Origin: Maritimibacter sp.
GTDB lineage: Bacteria; Pseudomonadota; Alphaproteobacteria; Rhodobacterales; Rhodobacteraceae
DNA length: 64,000 nt
Assembly (NCBI GenBank): GCA_002695005.1
Contig: NZNT01000030.1
Location: forward strand, 1-64,000
Direction of reading: 5' to 3'
The translations under genes and the position numbers were made by a program. The notes below the pieces were generated by a model, which saw only the letters and a program-made list of their open reading frames with translations, had not been told where the DNA came from and searched no databases. This document shows positions 26,147-35,111 of this stretch, piece by piece (position 1 is the first letter of the stretch; every line of letters begins with the position of its first letter).

Positions 26147-27457
26147 ATGGCGGATTTGTTCGACAGCGTTGCGGAAGGGGCGAAAGGGGGCGGGCCGCGC
26201 CCGTTGGCCGACCGGCTGCGCCCTTCCGCGCTGGACGAGGTGATTGGGCAGGAGGCTGTGCTGGGACCGGACGGCCCGCTGGGCGTCATGCTGTCGTCCG
26301 GTTCGCTTGGCTCGCTCATCCTTTGGGGGCCGCCGGGGGTTGGCAAGACCACCATTGCGCGGCTGCTGGCGGATGAAACCGACCTCGCCTTCATCCAGAT
26401 CTCGGCGATCTTCACGGGTGTTCAGGACCTGCGCAAGGTTTTCGAATCCGCCAAGATCCGGCGCCAGAACGGGCAGGGGACCCTCCTGTTCGTCGACGAG
26501 ATCCACCGCTTCAACAAGGCGCAGCAGGACGGGTTTCTACCGCATATGGAGGACGGGACGATCCTGCTCGTGGGGGCAACGACCGAGAACCCGTCCTTCG
26601 AACTGAACGCCGCTGTCATGAGCCGTGCACAGGTCATCACGCTGAAGCGGCTGGAGCCCGCCGACCTCGAGCGGATGGCGCAGCGGGCCGAACGGGAACT
26701 GGAGCGGGCGCTGCCGCTGACCGGCGAGGGCCGCGAGGCGCTGATCGACATGGCCGACGGGGACGGGCGCGCGCTGCTCAACCTCATCGAACAGGTGATG
26801 GCGTGGCAGGTCGACGGCAAGCTTGACCGCGAGGCGCTCGCCACCCGGCTGATGCGGCGCGCGGCGCAATACGACAAGTCCGGGGACGGGCATTACAATC
26901 TGATCTCGGCGCTGCACAAATCCGTGCGTGGGAGTGACCCGGATGCGGCGCTTTACTGGTTTTCGCGGATGCTTGAGGGCGGTGAAGACCCCCGGTTCCT
27001 TGCCCGCCGCCTGACCCGGATGGCGGTGGAGGACATCGGGCTTGCCGATCCGCAGGCCAACGGGATTTGTATCGATGCTTGGGAGACCTATGAGCGTCTC
27101 GGGTCGCCCGAGGGTGAACTGGCGCTGGCGCAGGCGGTCACCTACCTCGCCCTCGCGCCGAAATCCAATGCGGGCTACGTCGCCTACAAAGCCGCGCGGG
27201 CGCAGGCGAAGCAGACCGGATCGGCGCCACCGCCCAAGCACATCCTGAACGCACCCACGCGGCTGATGAAGGACGAGGGCTACGGCGCCGGGTATCAGTA
27301 CGACCACGATGCCGAGGACGGGTTCTCGGGACAGGATTATTTCCCTGACGACCTCAAGCGCCCGGTCTACTACCAGCCCGTCGAGCGCGGGTTCGAGCGG
27401 GAACTCAAGAAGCGCGTGGACTTCTTCGCCGGGCTGAGGGCCAAGCGGCGTGGTTGA
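26147..27457 (+). CDS. rarA: Replication-associated recombination protein A (RarA/MgsA)
   Basis: A 436-residue AAA+ ATPase of the clamp-loader group that acts at stalled replication forks. It has RPSALDEVIGQEAVLG at about 25, Walker A WGPPGVGKTTIARLLA at about 62, Walker B LLFVDEIHRFN at about 117, and GATTENPSFELN as sensor 1. The C-terminal oligomerisation region contains SALHKSVRGSDPDAALYW and SPEGELALAQA. It is the first gene of a tightly packed run that continues with crcB, a pseudouridine synthase, a HAD hydrolase and an ATP12 chaperone. Confidence 0.95.
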   Translation: MADLFDSVAEGAKGGGPRPLADRLRPSALDEVIGQEAVLGPDGPLGVMLSSGSLGSLILWGPPGVGKTTIARLLADETDLAFIQISAIFTGVQDLRKVFESAKIRRQNGQGTLLFVDEIHRFNKAQQDGFLPHMEDGTILLVGATTENPSFELNAAVMSRAQVITLKRLEPADLERMAQRAERELERALPLTGEGREALIDMADGDGRALLNLIEQVMAWQVDGKLDREALATRLMRRAAQYDKSGDGHYNLISALHKSVRGSDPDAALYWFSRMLEGGEDPRFLARRLTRMAVEDIGLADPQANGICIDAWETYERLGSPEGELALAQAVTYLALAPKSNAGYVAYKAARAQAKQTGSAPPPKHILNAPTRLMKDEGYGAGYQYDHDAEDGFSGQDYFPDDLKRPVYYQPVERGFERELKKRVDFFAGLRAKRRG

Positions 27458-27488
27458 CTCCGCCGCCCCTACGCGGGAGAGGAAGGCC

Positions 27489-27866
27489 ATGTTCGGCACA
27501 GTTCTCTCAGTCGCCCTGGGTGGCGCTCTTGGCGCCTCGGGGCGCTATCTCGTCAACGTGGGCGCCACGCGGGCTTTCGGTCACGGCTACCCCGCCGGAA
27601 CGCTGATCGTGAACGTCGTGGGGTCTTTCCTGATGGGCGTTCTGTTCGTCGTGCTGGCGAAGAAGGGCGGCAACGCCTACGCCCCGTTTCTGATGACCGG
27701 CGTGCTTGGCGGGTTCACGACCTTTTCGGCATTCTCGCTCGACACGCTGACGCTGTTCGAACGCGGGCAGGTGGCGAGTGCGGCGGGCTATGTCGCGCTT
27801 TCGGTCGCGCTGTCCCTTGGTGCGCTCGTGGTCGGGGCCTATGCGGCCCGGGCGGTGTTCGCATGA
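27489..27866 (+). CDS. crcB: Fluoride ion channel CrcB (Fluc)
   Basis: A 125-residue membrane protein with four spans that dimerises to export fluoride. The conserved GGALGASGRYLVN (residues about 9-21), GTLIVNVVGSFLMG (about 38-51) with the pore Asn, and GGFTTFSAFSLDTL (about 76-89) with the Phe-box and Ser/Thr are all present. The ATG at 27489 follows GGAAGG; a GTG at 27450 inside rarA is rejected. No fluoride riboswitch is visible upstream. It overlaps the next gene by four bases. Confidence 0.93.
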   Translation: MFGTVLSVALGGALGASGRYLVNVGATRAFGHGYPAGTLIVNVVGSFLMGVLFVVLAKKGGNAYAPFLMTGVLGGFTTFSAFSLDTLTLFERGQVASAAGYVALSVALSLGALVVGAYAARAVFA

Positions 27867-28915
27867 GCCGGGTTCAGACCGTCGAGGTCGCCGCGGGTGA
27901 AGGCGACCAAAGGCTCGACCGCTGGTTCAAGCGGCTGTTTCCGCATGTGCCGCAGGGCCGGATCGAGAAGATGTGCCGCAAGGGCGAAATCCGGGTGGAC
28001 GGCGGGCGGGTCAAGGCCTCCACCCGCGTCGAAGTTGGGCAGGAGGTGCGCATCCCGCCGCTGCCCGATGCGAATGCACCCCAGCCTGCGCCGCGTTCGT
28101 CGGTCACCGACAAGGATGCGCAGTTGATCCGCGACTGCGTGATTTATCAGGACGACCACATCATCGCGTTGAACAAGCCGCCGGGCCTGCCGACGCAAGG
28201 CGGGTCGAAACAGACCCGACATATCGACGGCATGGCCGAGGCGCTGACCTCCGGCTACGACGACAAGCCGCGGCTCGTTCACCGGCTGGACAAGGATACG
28301 TCGGGCGTCCTGCTTCTTGCCCGCACGCGGCAGGTGGCCAAGGATCTGACCGCTGCCTTCCGGCACCGCGACACGCGCAAGATCTACTGGGCCATCGTTG
28401 CTGGCGTGCCGACGCCGCGCAAAGGGACGCTCAAATGGGGGCTCGTGAAGGCGCCGGGGCATGGCGGCCAAGGCGAGGGCGAGAAGATGCTCTGCCTTCA
28501 TCCGGCCGAGGTCGCCAAGGTCGAGGGCGCCAAGCGGGCTGAGACGGATTACGTCGTGATCGAGCCGCTGGCGCAGCGCGCCGCCTGGGTCGGGCTCGTG
28601 CCGGTCACGGGGCGCACCCACCAGCTGCGCGCGCATATGGCCGAGCTGGGCCATCCGATCATCGGCGACGGCAAGTACGGCGGGTCAGGGCAGGAGAACC
28701 TTGGCGACGGCTGGGGCGCGATGCTGGGCGGCGAGGTGTCGAAGAAGCTGCATCTTCATGCGCGGTCCATCGAGATCGAGCACCCGGTCACGAAGCGGCA
28801 GATATTTATCGAGGCGGAGCTACCAGAACACATGGCGCGGACCTGGGAACAGCTCGGGCTGCACGCCAACGAAGCCCCGGACGACCCGTTCGAGGAGGAT
28901 GAATGGGCCCCCTGA
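27863..28915 (+). CDS. RluA-family 23S rRNA pseudouridine synthase (RluC-like)
   Basis: A 350-residue enzyme that isomerises uridine to pseudouridine in 23S rRNA. Residues about 10-70 are an S4 RNA-binding domain (QRLDRWFKRLFPHVPQGRIE). The catalytic domain has the signature PRLVHRLDKDTSGVLLLART near residue 140, with the nucleophilic Asp, and GRTHQLRAHMAELGHPI near 250. Domain order and length fit RluC, but RluD-type specificity cannot be excluded. It overlaps crcB by four bases and the HAD gene by 13. Confidence 0.9.
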   Translation: MSRVQTVEVAAGEGDQRLDRWFKRLFPHVPQGRIEKMCRKGEIRVDGGRVKASTRVEVGQEVRIPPLPDANAPQPAPRSSVTDKDAQLIRDCVIYQDDHIIALNKPPGLPTQGGSKQTRHIDGMAEALTSGYDDKPRLVHRLDKDTSGVLLLARTRQVAKDLTAAFRHRDTRKIYWAIVAGVPTPRKGTLKWGLVKAPGHGGQGEGEKMLCLHPAEVAKVEGAKRAETDYVVIEPLAQRAAWVGLVPVTGRTHQLRAHMAELGHPIIGDGKYGGSGQENLGDGWGAMLGGEVSKKLHLHARSIEIEHPVTKRQIFIEAELPEHMARTWEQLGLHANEAPDDPFEEDEWAP

Positions 28916-29577
28916 AGCTCGTCCTGTTCGACGTCGACGGGACGCTGATCGACAGCCAGCATGCCATCGTCGCGGCGATGGAGGCGGCGGCGAACGAGGC
29001 GGACCTGCCTATGCCGACCCGGGCGGACACCCTCAGCGTCGTGGGCCTGTCGCTGGTCGAGGCGATTGCGCGGCTGTTCGGCGCATTCACGCAGGACGAC
29101 CAGGCGCGGATGGTGGAGGCCTACCGCAATGCCTATATGACCGCGCGCCAGCACGACGGGGCGCCGCCGTTCTTTGACGGGGTACTCGAAGCGATGAAGA
29201 GCCTCGCCGCGCGTGACGAGGTGTTTCTCGGCACTGCAACGGGCATGTCGCGCCGGGGGATGCAACGCATTGTCGAGACCTACGGGATCGCGGGTCTGTT
29301 CGCGACCACCCAGACGGCGGACGACCATCCGTCCAAGCCGCATCCGGCGATGGTGAACGCGGCGCTGGCGGCCACGGGTGTCGCGCCGGAGGATGCGGTG
29401 TTCGTGGGCGACACGACCTATGACATCGAGGCGGGGCGGGCCGCCGGGGTCTCGACCATCGGGGTGACATGGGGCTATCACGCGGCGCGAGACCTTGAAC
29501 AGGCGGGTGCGGATGCGGTGATCGACCGGGTCGCCGACCTCGTCCCCACCATCGAAAGACTTTGGAGCGGATCATGA
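28903..29577 (+). CDS. HAD-superfamily hydrolase (phosphoglycolate phosphatase-like)
   Basis: A 224-residue HAD phosphatase. Motif I is LFDVDGTLID at residues 8-17 with the nucleophilic Asp, motif II is GTATGMSRRG at about 110, motif III has the Lys in SKPHPAM at about 145, and motif IV is VFVGDTTYDIEAG at about 167. The cap is the helical Gph type. The substrate is uncertain: phosphoglycolate or another small phosphate. It overlaps the pseudouridine synthase by 13 bases and the next gene by four, so it is clearly in the operon. Confidence 0.88.
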   Translation: MGPLKLVLFDVDGTLIDSQHAIVAAMEAAANEADLPMPTRADTLSVVGLSLVEAIARLFGAFTQDDQARMVEAYRNAYMTARQHDGAPPFFDGVLEAMKSLAARDEVFLGTATGMSRRGMQRIVETYGIAGLFATTQTADDHPSKPHPAMVNAALAATGVAPEDAVFVGDTTYDIEAGRAAGVSTIGVTWGYHAARDLEQAGADAVIDRVADLVPTIERLWSGS

Positions 29578-30290
29578 GCGATTGGGCCCCGAAACGGTTC
29601 TGGAAAGAGACCCGCGCGGACCGCTGCGACGGGGGATTCACGGTCTATCTCGACCACAGGACGGTGCGCACACCGGCCAAGGCTCCTTTCACGCTGCCCA
29701 CGCTGGCCCTGGCCGAGGCCTGTGCGGCGGAGTGGGAGGCGCAGGGTGAGCATATCGACCCCTCCGTCATGCCCATGACCCGCACCGCCAATTCGGCGCT
29801 CGACAAGGTGGCCGTGCAGCATGCCGAGGTCGCCGACCTGATCGCGGCCTATGGTGATAGCGACCTGACCTGCTACCGCGCCGATACGCCCGTGGAACTC
29901 GTCGCGCGGCAGGCCGAGGGATGGGACCCGCTGCTCGACTGGGCGCATGCGCGGTTCGACGCGCGGCTCGAGCCCCGTATCGGCATCATGCACGCGCCGC
30001 AGGATCAGGCCGCGCTCGAGCGGCTTCGCGCGCAGGTCTTCGCCCTCGACGCGTTCCGATTGGCTGCATTCCATGACCTCGTCGCGATCTCCGGCTCGCT
30101 CATCATCGGGCTTGCCGTGGCCCACGATGAACTCGACCCCGAACAGGCGTTCAATGTGTCGCGGATCGACGAGGACTGGCAGGCCGAACTGTGGGGCGCG
30201 GACGAGGAGGCGACCGAACATGCGGCGCTGAAACGACAGGCATTTCTGGACTCGGCGCTCTTTTTTCGTCTCGCCGATCAAAAAACCTGA
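29574..30290 (+). CDS. ATP12-family F1F0 ATP synthase assembly chaperone
   Basis: A 238-residue protein of the ATP12 family, which in mitochondria binds the F1 alpha subunit before assembly. Family features seen are FWKETRADRCDGGFTVYLDH at the start, LAEACAAEWEAQGEHIDP, and MTRTANSALDKV. The conserved middle DLTCYRADTPVELVARQ and WDPLLDW is present. The start at 29574 overlaps the HAD stop (ATGA); an in-frame start 12 bases earlier is less likely. Its function in bacteria is inferred from the mitochondrial protein. Confidence 0.88.
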   Translation: MSDWAPKRFWKETRADRCDGGFTVYLDHRTVRTPAKAPFTLPTLALAEACAAEWEAQGEHIDPSVMPMTRTANSALDKVAVQHAEVADLIAAYGDSDLTCYRADTPVELVARQAEGWDPLLDWAHARFDARLEPRIGIMHAPQDQAALERLRAQVFALDAFRLAAFHDLVAISGSLIIGLAVAHDELDPEQAFNVSRIDEDWQAELWGADEEATEHAALKRQAFLDSALFFRLADQKT

Positions 30291-30456
30291 ACCGGAAATT
30301 TCTGCCGAGAACGAAAATCCAAGGATTACCTTGGGTTAGTCTCCCGTAACGAATCCCTCGGCCCTTGACGCACAGACGAATAATTGCCCAAACTCTTGGC
30401 ATGGAGGGGGTCTGCCCCATTCCTCGTATCGCCACCGGCCGTAAGACCGGATCATA

Positions 30457-30471
30457 ACGCCCGAAACGGGC
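30457..30471 (+). other. Leader hairpin before aapJ
   Basis: CGCCCG/CGGGCG with an AAA loop lies 20 bases before the aapJ start; a CCGG/CCGG stem precedes it. The gap 30291-30492 shows no gene and no promoter that I can place with confidence. Confidence 0.4.
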
Positions 30472-30492
30472 GAACATCAGGAAGAGGTAAAC

Positions 30493-31509
30493 ATGAAAAC
30501 ATCCGTATTTCTCGGCGCGCTGACAGCGGCCGGCATGATGGCCGGCGCCGCATCCGCCGCGACGCTGGACGATGTCCAGGCGCGCGGCTCGCTCAAGTGC
30601 GGCGCGAACTCCGGCCTGACCGGCTTTGCAGCGCCCGACGCCAATGGCCGATGGGAAGGCTTCGACGTCGCCGTCTGCCGTGCCGTCGCCGCCGCCGTTC
30701 TGGGTGACCCGGAGGCCGTCGAATTCGTGCCCACCACGCCGAAGACCCGCTTCACCGCGCTGGCTTCGGGTGAAGTCGACATCCTGTCGCGCAACACCAC
30801 CTGGACGCTGACCCGTGACGTGGACCTCAAGTTCACCTTCGCCGGCGTCAACTACTACGATGGTCAGGGCTTCATCGTGCCCAAGGCGCTGGGCGTGTCC
30901 TCGGCCAAGGAACTCGACGGCGCGACTGTCTGCATCCAGACCGGCACCACGACCGAGCTGAACCTCGCGGATTTCTTCCGCACCAACAACATCAGCTATG
31001 AGCCGGTTCCGATCGAAACCAACGCCGAGGCGCAGCAGCAGTACCTTGCCGGTGCCTGCGACACCTACACGACCGACGCTTCCGGCCTCGCCGCCACTCG
31101 TGCCTCGTTCGAGACTCCGACGGATCACGCGATCCTTCCGGAAATCATCTCGAAAGAGCCGCTCGGGCCGCTCGTACGCCACGGCGATGACGAATGGGCC
31201 GACATCGTGCGCTGGACGCTCAACGCGCTGATCGCCGCCGAAGAATTCGGCATCACCTCGACCAATATCGAGGAACTGTCCAACGGCACCGACAACCCGG
31301 AAATCAACCGGATCCTCGGCACCGAAGGCACGATGGGCGAGATGCTCGGCCTCGAAGCCGACTGGGCGATGAAAGCGATCATGGCCAACGGCAACTACGG
31401 CGAGATCTTCGAGAAGAACATCGGTGAGTCGACGCCGATCGGGCTGGCCCGCGGGCTGAACGCCCAGTGGAAAGACGGCGGCCTGCTCTACGCACCGCCC
31501 TTCCGCTAA
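30493..31509 (+). CDS. aapJ: General L-amino acid ABC transporter, periplasmic binding protein
   Basis: A 338-residue substrate-binding protein (AapJ/BztA type) for glutamate, glutamine, aspartate and other L-amino acids. A signal peptide (residues 1-22, ending SAASAA) is followed by TLDDVQARGSLKCGANSGL, the PDANGRWEGFDVAVCRAVAA ligand region and a C-terminus matching the family (ESTPIGLARGLNAQWKDGG). AGGAAGAGG precedes the ATG. A hairpin right after the gene probably keeps this product in excess over the permeases, as is usual for binding proteins. Confidence 0.93.
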   Translation: MKTSVFLGALTAAGMMAGAASAATLDDVQARGSLKCGANSGLTGFAAPDANGRWEGFDVAVCRAVAAAVLGDPEAVEFVPTTPKTRFTALASGEVDILSRNTTWTLTRDVDLKFTFAGVNYYDGQGFIVPKALGVSSAKELDGATVCIQTGTTTELNLADFFRTNNISYEPVPIETNAEAQQQYLAGACDTYTTDASGLAATRASFETPTDHAILPEIISKEPLGPLVRHGDDEWADIVRWTLNALIAAEEFGITSTNIEELSNGTDNPEINRILGTEGTMGEMLGLEADWAMKAIMANGNYGEIFEKNIGESTPIGLARGLNAQWKDGGLLYAPPFR

Positions 31510-31520
31510 GGCATGAGAAC

Positions 31521-31544
31521 GGGCGCGGGGGAAACCTCGCGCCC
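31521..31544 (+). other. Intercistronic hairpin after aapJ
   Basis: GGGCGCG (31521-31527) pairs with CGCGCCC (31538-31544), extended by an inner GG/CC. It has no good T-tract and probably protects the aapJ mRNA and attenuates read-through into aapQ. Confidence 0.6.
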
Positions 31545-31633
31545 GACTTCTTTCAGGGGCTGAACACGCTCGACCGGATGCAGGAAGCGGGACAACCCGC
31601 TCGGAGACAGACCGGCGGCAACGGGGAAAATCC

Positions 31634-32938
31634 ATGACAACAGCGACCGAACCGGAGGGCGGCTCTTTCCGTCCATCCATGCTCATCTATGACAGCCGGT
31701 ACCGCTCGGCCACGATCCAGATCGTCGCCCTGATCGGGTTCCTGCTGTTGATCGGCTGGCTTGTGTCCAACACCGTCCAGAACCTTGCGGATCTTGGGAA
31801 ATCGGTGGGCTTCGGGTTCCTCGGCGAACCTGCCGGGTATGATATCAACCAGCGTCTGCTGGACTACGACTCCCGCGACAGCCATGCGCGCGCGGGTCTC
31901 ATGGGTCTTCTCAACACGCTGCTGGTCGCGGTCATGGGTTGCATCATGGCGACCATAGTCGGCGTCATCGTGGGCGTTCTGCGCCTGTCGAACAACTGGC
32001 TCATCGCGCGGATAATGACGGTCTATGTCGAGATGTTCCGCAACGTGCCGGTGCTGCTCTGGATCGTCTTCTCGATGGCCATCCTGATCGAGACGCTGCC
32101 CGCGCCCTCGGCCTACCGGGGCGAAGACCCGGCGGCCAGTATGCTGCTGGGTGGAAACGTGGCGCTCACCAACCGCGGCTTTTACGTTCCCGAGCCGCTG
32201 TTCGGGCGCATGGATGAAGAGGGCAACCCCCTGTCCTGGCGTCAGGGGCTTGGCGACGTTCACCTGTTCGGGGATGCGTGGCTGCGCTTCGACGTGAGCC
32301 TCGAACTGATCGTGGTCTTGTCGACGCTGATCGCGGGGATACTCGTCTCTGGCCTGATCCGAAAACGGGCGGACCGAATACAGAACCGAACCGGGCTCAG
32401 GCCGCGAACGTGGTACTGGCGCGCGGCGGTCATACTGCTGCCGACGATCATCGCGCTCTGGCTCATGGGCTTCTACCTTGGCAAGCCAGAACTGCGCGGC
32501 TTCAACTTTGCCGGTGGCACCCACATGCGAAACTCCTTCATCGCGCTGTGGCTGGCCTTGTCGCTCTATACGGCGGCCTTCGTGGCCGAGATCGTGCGCG
32601 GCGGCATCCTCGCCATTTCCGGCGGTCAGACCGAGGCGGCGGCGGCGCTGGGCATCCGGCCACGGCGGATCATGTCGCTCGTCATCCTGCCGCAGGCGCT
32701 TCGGGTCATCATCCCGCCGCTCATCTCGCAATACCTGAACCTGACCAAGAACTCCTCGCTCGCCATCGCCGTGGGCTACATGGACCTCACCGGCACGCTG
32801 ATGGGGATCACGCTCAACCAGACCGGGCGCGAGCTTGAAGCGGTGATGATGACGATGCTCATCTACCTGCTGATCTCGCTCGCCATTTCCGGGGCGATGA
32901 ACATCTACAACAACTCCGTCAAGTTGAAGGAGCGCTGA
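31634..32938 (+). CDS. aapQ: General L-amino acid ABC transporter, permease AapQ
   Basis: A 434-residue inner-membrane permease (BztB type), larger than ordinary His/Glu permeases because of a long insertion between the first spans. The N-terminus has one span (VALIGFLLLIGWLVSN), and the transporter core begins near residue 95 (GLLNTLLVAVMGCIMATIVG). The ATPase-contacting EAA loop is GQTEAAAALGIRPRRIMSLV followed by ILPQALRVIIPPL, near residues 335-365. It follows aapJ after 124 bases and precedes aapM by one base. Confidence 0.93.
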   Translation: MTTATEPEGGSFRPSMLIYDSRYRSATIQIVALIGFLLLIGWLVSNTVQNLADLGKSVGFGFLGEPAGYDINQRLLDYDSRDSHARAGLMGLLNTLLVAVMGCIMATIVGVIVGVLRLSNNWLIARIMTVYVEMFRNVPVLLWIVFSMAILIETLPAPSAYRGEDPAASMLLGGNVALTNRGFYVPEPLFGRMDEEGNPLSWRQGLGDVHLFGDAWLRFDVSLELIVVLSTLIAGILVSGLIRKRADRIQNRTGLRPRTWYWRAAVILLPTIIALWLMGFYLGKPELRGFNFAGGTHMRNSFIALWLALSLYTAAFVAEIVRGGILAISGGQTEAAAALGIRPRRIMSLVILPQALRVIIPPLISQYLNLTKNSSLAIAVGYMDLTGTLMGITLNQTGRELEAVMMTMLIYLLISLAISGAMNIYNNSVKLKER

Positions 32939-32939
32939 G

Positions 32940-34241
32940 ATGGCCGACTATTCCTACGTTCGCGAAGACATGCTGCCCGAGCGTGAGCCGCCGGTCTCCG
33001 AGGTCGGCATCATCGGCTGGCTGCGCGAGAACCTGTTTTCCGGCTGGTTCAACTCGATCCTGACCATCCTGTCGCTCATGTTCATCTACATGATCCTCGC
33101 CGCGATCGTGCCGTGGCTCTGGACGCCCACATGGGGCGCCGGGTCGCTGTCGGAGTGTCGCGAGATCATCGCGGACCTTGGCAAGCAACACGGCGGGGCC
33201 TGCTACGGGGTCATCACCGAGCGCTGGCAGCAGCTGTTGTTCGGGTTCTACCCGGACGAGCTGCGCTGGCGGCCGATCCTGACCTTCCTGGGCCTCTTCG
33301 TGGCGCTGGGGCCGGTGCTGTTTTCCGACGTCTTCCCGCGCAAGGTCCTGTGGTTCACGGGCGCCTACCTCTTCCTCGCGCCGTGGCTGATGTGGGGCGG
33401 GGCGATCTGGACCCCTCTGCTTGTCGCGGCAGGCCCGGCGCTCGGCTATCTAGCCTACCGTTTTCTCTACGGCGTGATCGGCAACCTCGGCGCGGTGATC
33501 GTGGCGGTGCTCGTCCCGATCCTGTTCTGGCTGTTCCTCGTCGGGCCAATCTCGTCCGGCCTGTTCTCGGTCATCCCTTTGGGGCTCGAGGTTGTGGAGA
33601 GCCGGTTGTTCGGTGGCTTCATGCTCTCGGTCTGGATCGGGGTGGTCGCCATCGCCATCTCGCTCGTGTTGGGCGTCGTGCTGGCATTGGGGCGGCAGTC
33701 GGACCTCTTGATCGTGAAGTACCTGTCGGTGGGCTTCATCGAGTTCATACGGGGCGTGCCGCTTATCACGCTGCTGTTCGTAGCTTCGACGCTTCTCAAC
33801 ATCTTCATGCCGCCGGGCACGAATTTCGACATCATCTTGCGGGTCATGATCATGGCGACGCTTTTCGCCTCGGCCTATATCGCCGAGGTCGTCCGTGGCG
33901 GCCTCGCCGCCCTGCCACGAGGACAGTACGAGGCCGCGGATGCGCTGGGGCTGGATTACTGGAAGGCGCAGCGGCTCATCATCCTGCCGCAGGCGCTCAA
34001 GATCTCGATCCCCGGTATCGTGTCCACCTTCATCGGCCTGTTCAAGGATACGACGCTGGTGTCCATCATCGGTCTGCTCGACCCCATCGGCCTCACCGGG
34101 TCGATCCGCGCCGACGCCAATTGGAACGGTATCGTATGGGAGCTCTACGGCTTCATCGCGCTCCTGTTCTTCCTCTCGTGTTTCGCCATGTCCCGCTACT
34201 CGATGTGGTTGGAAAAGAAACTCCGCAAAGACCACCACTAA
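32940..34241 (+). CDS. aapM: General L-amino acid ABC transporter, permease AapM
   Basis: A 433-residue inner-membrane permease (BztC type), partner of AapQ. The N-terminal half adds several extra spans (for example NSILTILSLMFIYMILAAIV). The conserved permease core starts near residue 215, with GGFMLSVWIGVVAIAISLVL and the EAA loop GQYEAADALGLDYWKAQRLI near 325. The start lies one base after the aapQ stop and the gene is followed by aapP after 12 bases. Confidence 0.93.
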   Translation: MADYSYVREDMLPEREPPVSEVGIIGWLRENLFSGWFNSILTILSLMFIYMILAAIVPWLWTPTWGAGSLSECREIIADLGKQHGGACYGVITERWQQLLFGFYPDELRWRPILTFLGLFVALGPVLFSDVFPRKVLWFTGAYLFLAPWLMWGGAIWTPLLVAAGPALGYLAYRFLYGVIGNLGAVIVAVLVPILFWLFLVGPISSGLFSVIPLGLEVVESRLFGGFMLSVWIGVVAIAISLVLGVVLALGRQSDLLIVKYLSVGFIEFIRGVPLITLLFVASTLLNIFMPPGTNFDIILRVMIMATLFASAYIAEVVRGGLAALPRGQYEAADALGLDYWKAQRLIILPQALKISIPGIVSTFIGLFKDTTLVSIIGLLDPIGLTGSIRADANWNGIVWELYGFIALLFFLSCFAMSRYSMWLEKKLRKDHH

Positions 34242-34253
34242 GGGATCCGCATC

Positions 34254-35045
34254 ATGTCAACGCTCGAACTCGAACCTTCCGTCGATACGTCGAAAATGCA
34301 GATCTCGGACGAGGTCGCGATCCAGATTGCCGACATGAACAAATGGTTCGGCACCTTTCACGTCCTGCGCGACATCGACCTCACCGTCTATCGCGGCGAG
34401 CGGATCGTCATCTGCGGCCCGTCCGGGTCCGGCAAGTCGACACTCATCCGCTGCATCAACCGTCTGGAGGAGCATCAGGCGGGCAAGATCGTCGTGGACG
34501 GGACCGAGCTGAACTCGGACCTCAAGAACGTCGACAAGGTGCGCTCGGAAGTCGGGATGGTGTTCCAGCACTTCAACCTCTTCCCGCATCTCACGGTGCT
34601 CGAGAACTGCACGCTCGCCCCGATCTGGGTGCGCAAGGTGCCGCGCAAGGAAGCAGTCGAACGCGCCATGCATTTCCTCGAAAAGGTCAAGATTCCGGAA
34701 CAGGCCAACAAGTATCCCGGCCAGCTTTCGGGCGGCCAGCAGCAGCGTGTGGCCATTGCCCGGTCGCTGTGCATGATGCCGCGGATCATGCTGTTCGACG
34801 AGCCGACCTCGGCGCTCGACCCCGAGATGATCAAGGAGGTGCTCGATACCATGATCGAGCTCGCGGAGGAGGGGATGACCATGCTCTGCGTGACGCACGA
34901 GATGGGCTTCGCGCAGGCTGTCGCGAACCGCGTGATTTTCATGGCGGACGGTCAGATCGTCGAGCAGAACGAGCCCAAAGAGTTCTTCAACAATCCAAAG
35001 TCGGAGCGCACCCAGCAGTTCCTGAGCCAGATCATCGGGCACTGA
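34254..35045 (+). CDS. aapP: General L-amino acid ABC transporter, ATP-binding AapP
   Basis: A 263-residue ABC ATPase (BztD type). Walker A is GPSGSGKSTLIRC near residue 60, the Q-loop lies in VGMVFQHFNLFPHLTVLENC, the signature LSGGQQQRVAIARSL is near 160, and Walker B is IMLFDEPTSALDPEM near 182 with the catalytic Glu. The switch His is in MLCVTHEMGFAQAVANRV. It completes the importer with aapJQM and is followed by a terminator-like hairpin. Confidence 0.95.
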   Translation: MSTLELEPSVDTSKMQISDEVAIQIADMNKWFGTFHVLRDIDLTVYRGERIVICGPSGSGKSTLIRCINRLEEHQAGKIVVDGTELNSDLKNVDKVRSEVGMVFQHFNLFPHLTVLENCTLAPIWVRKVPRKEAVERAMHFLEKVKIPEQANKYPGQLSGGQQQRVAIARSLCMMPRIMLFDEPTSALDPEMIKEVLDTMIELAEEGMTMLCVTHEMGFAQAVANRVIFMADGQIVEQNEPKEFFNNPKSERTQQFLSQIIGH

Positions 35046-35066
35046 AGGCGACCCCGGAAAAGACAA

Positions 35067-35089
35067 GGGCCCCCGCAAAGCGAGGGCCC
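35067..35089 (+). terminator. Terminator-like hairpin after aapP
   Basis: GGGCCC and CGC (35067-35076) pair with GCG and GGGCCC (35080-35089) around an AAA loop, with one C-A mismatch. The T-run is poor (GTTG). Confidence 0.5.
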
Positions 35090-35111
35090 GTTGCCTGCCG
35101 TCACGACGTCG

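Noticed and set aside
27450-27488. Longer crcB start at a GTG inside rarA
   Set aside because: The extra residues do not fit the channel family, and GGAAGG is correctly placed for the ATG at 27489.
27400-27490. Fluoride riboswitch before crcB
   Set aside because: crcB lies 31 bases after rarA, leaving no room for the aptamer, and no conserved elements are visible.
30400-30425. Sigma-54 promoter before aapJ (TGGCATGGAGG...TGC)
   Set aside because: The GG and GC elements are 14 bases apart instead of 10, so the required spacing is not met.
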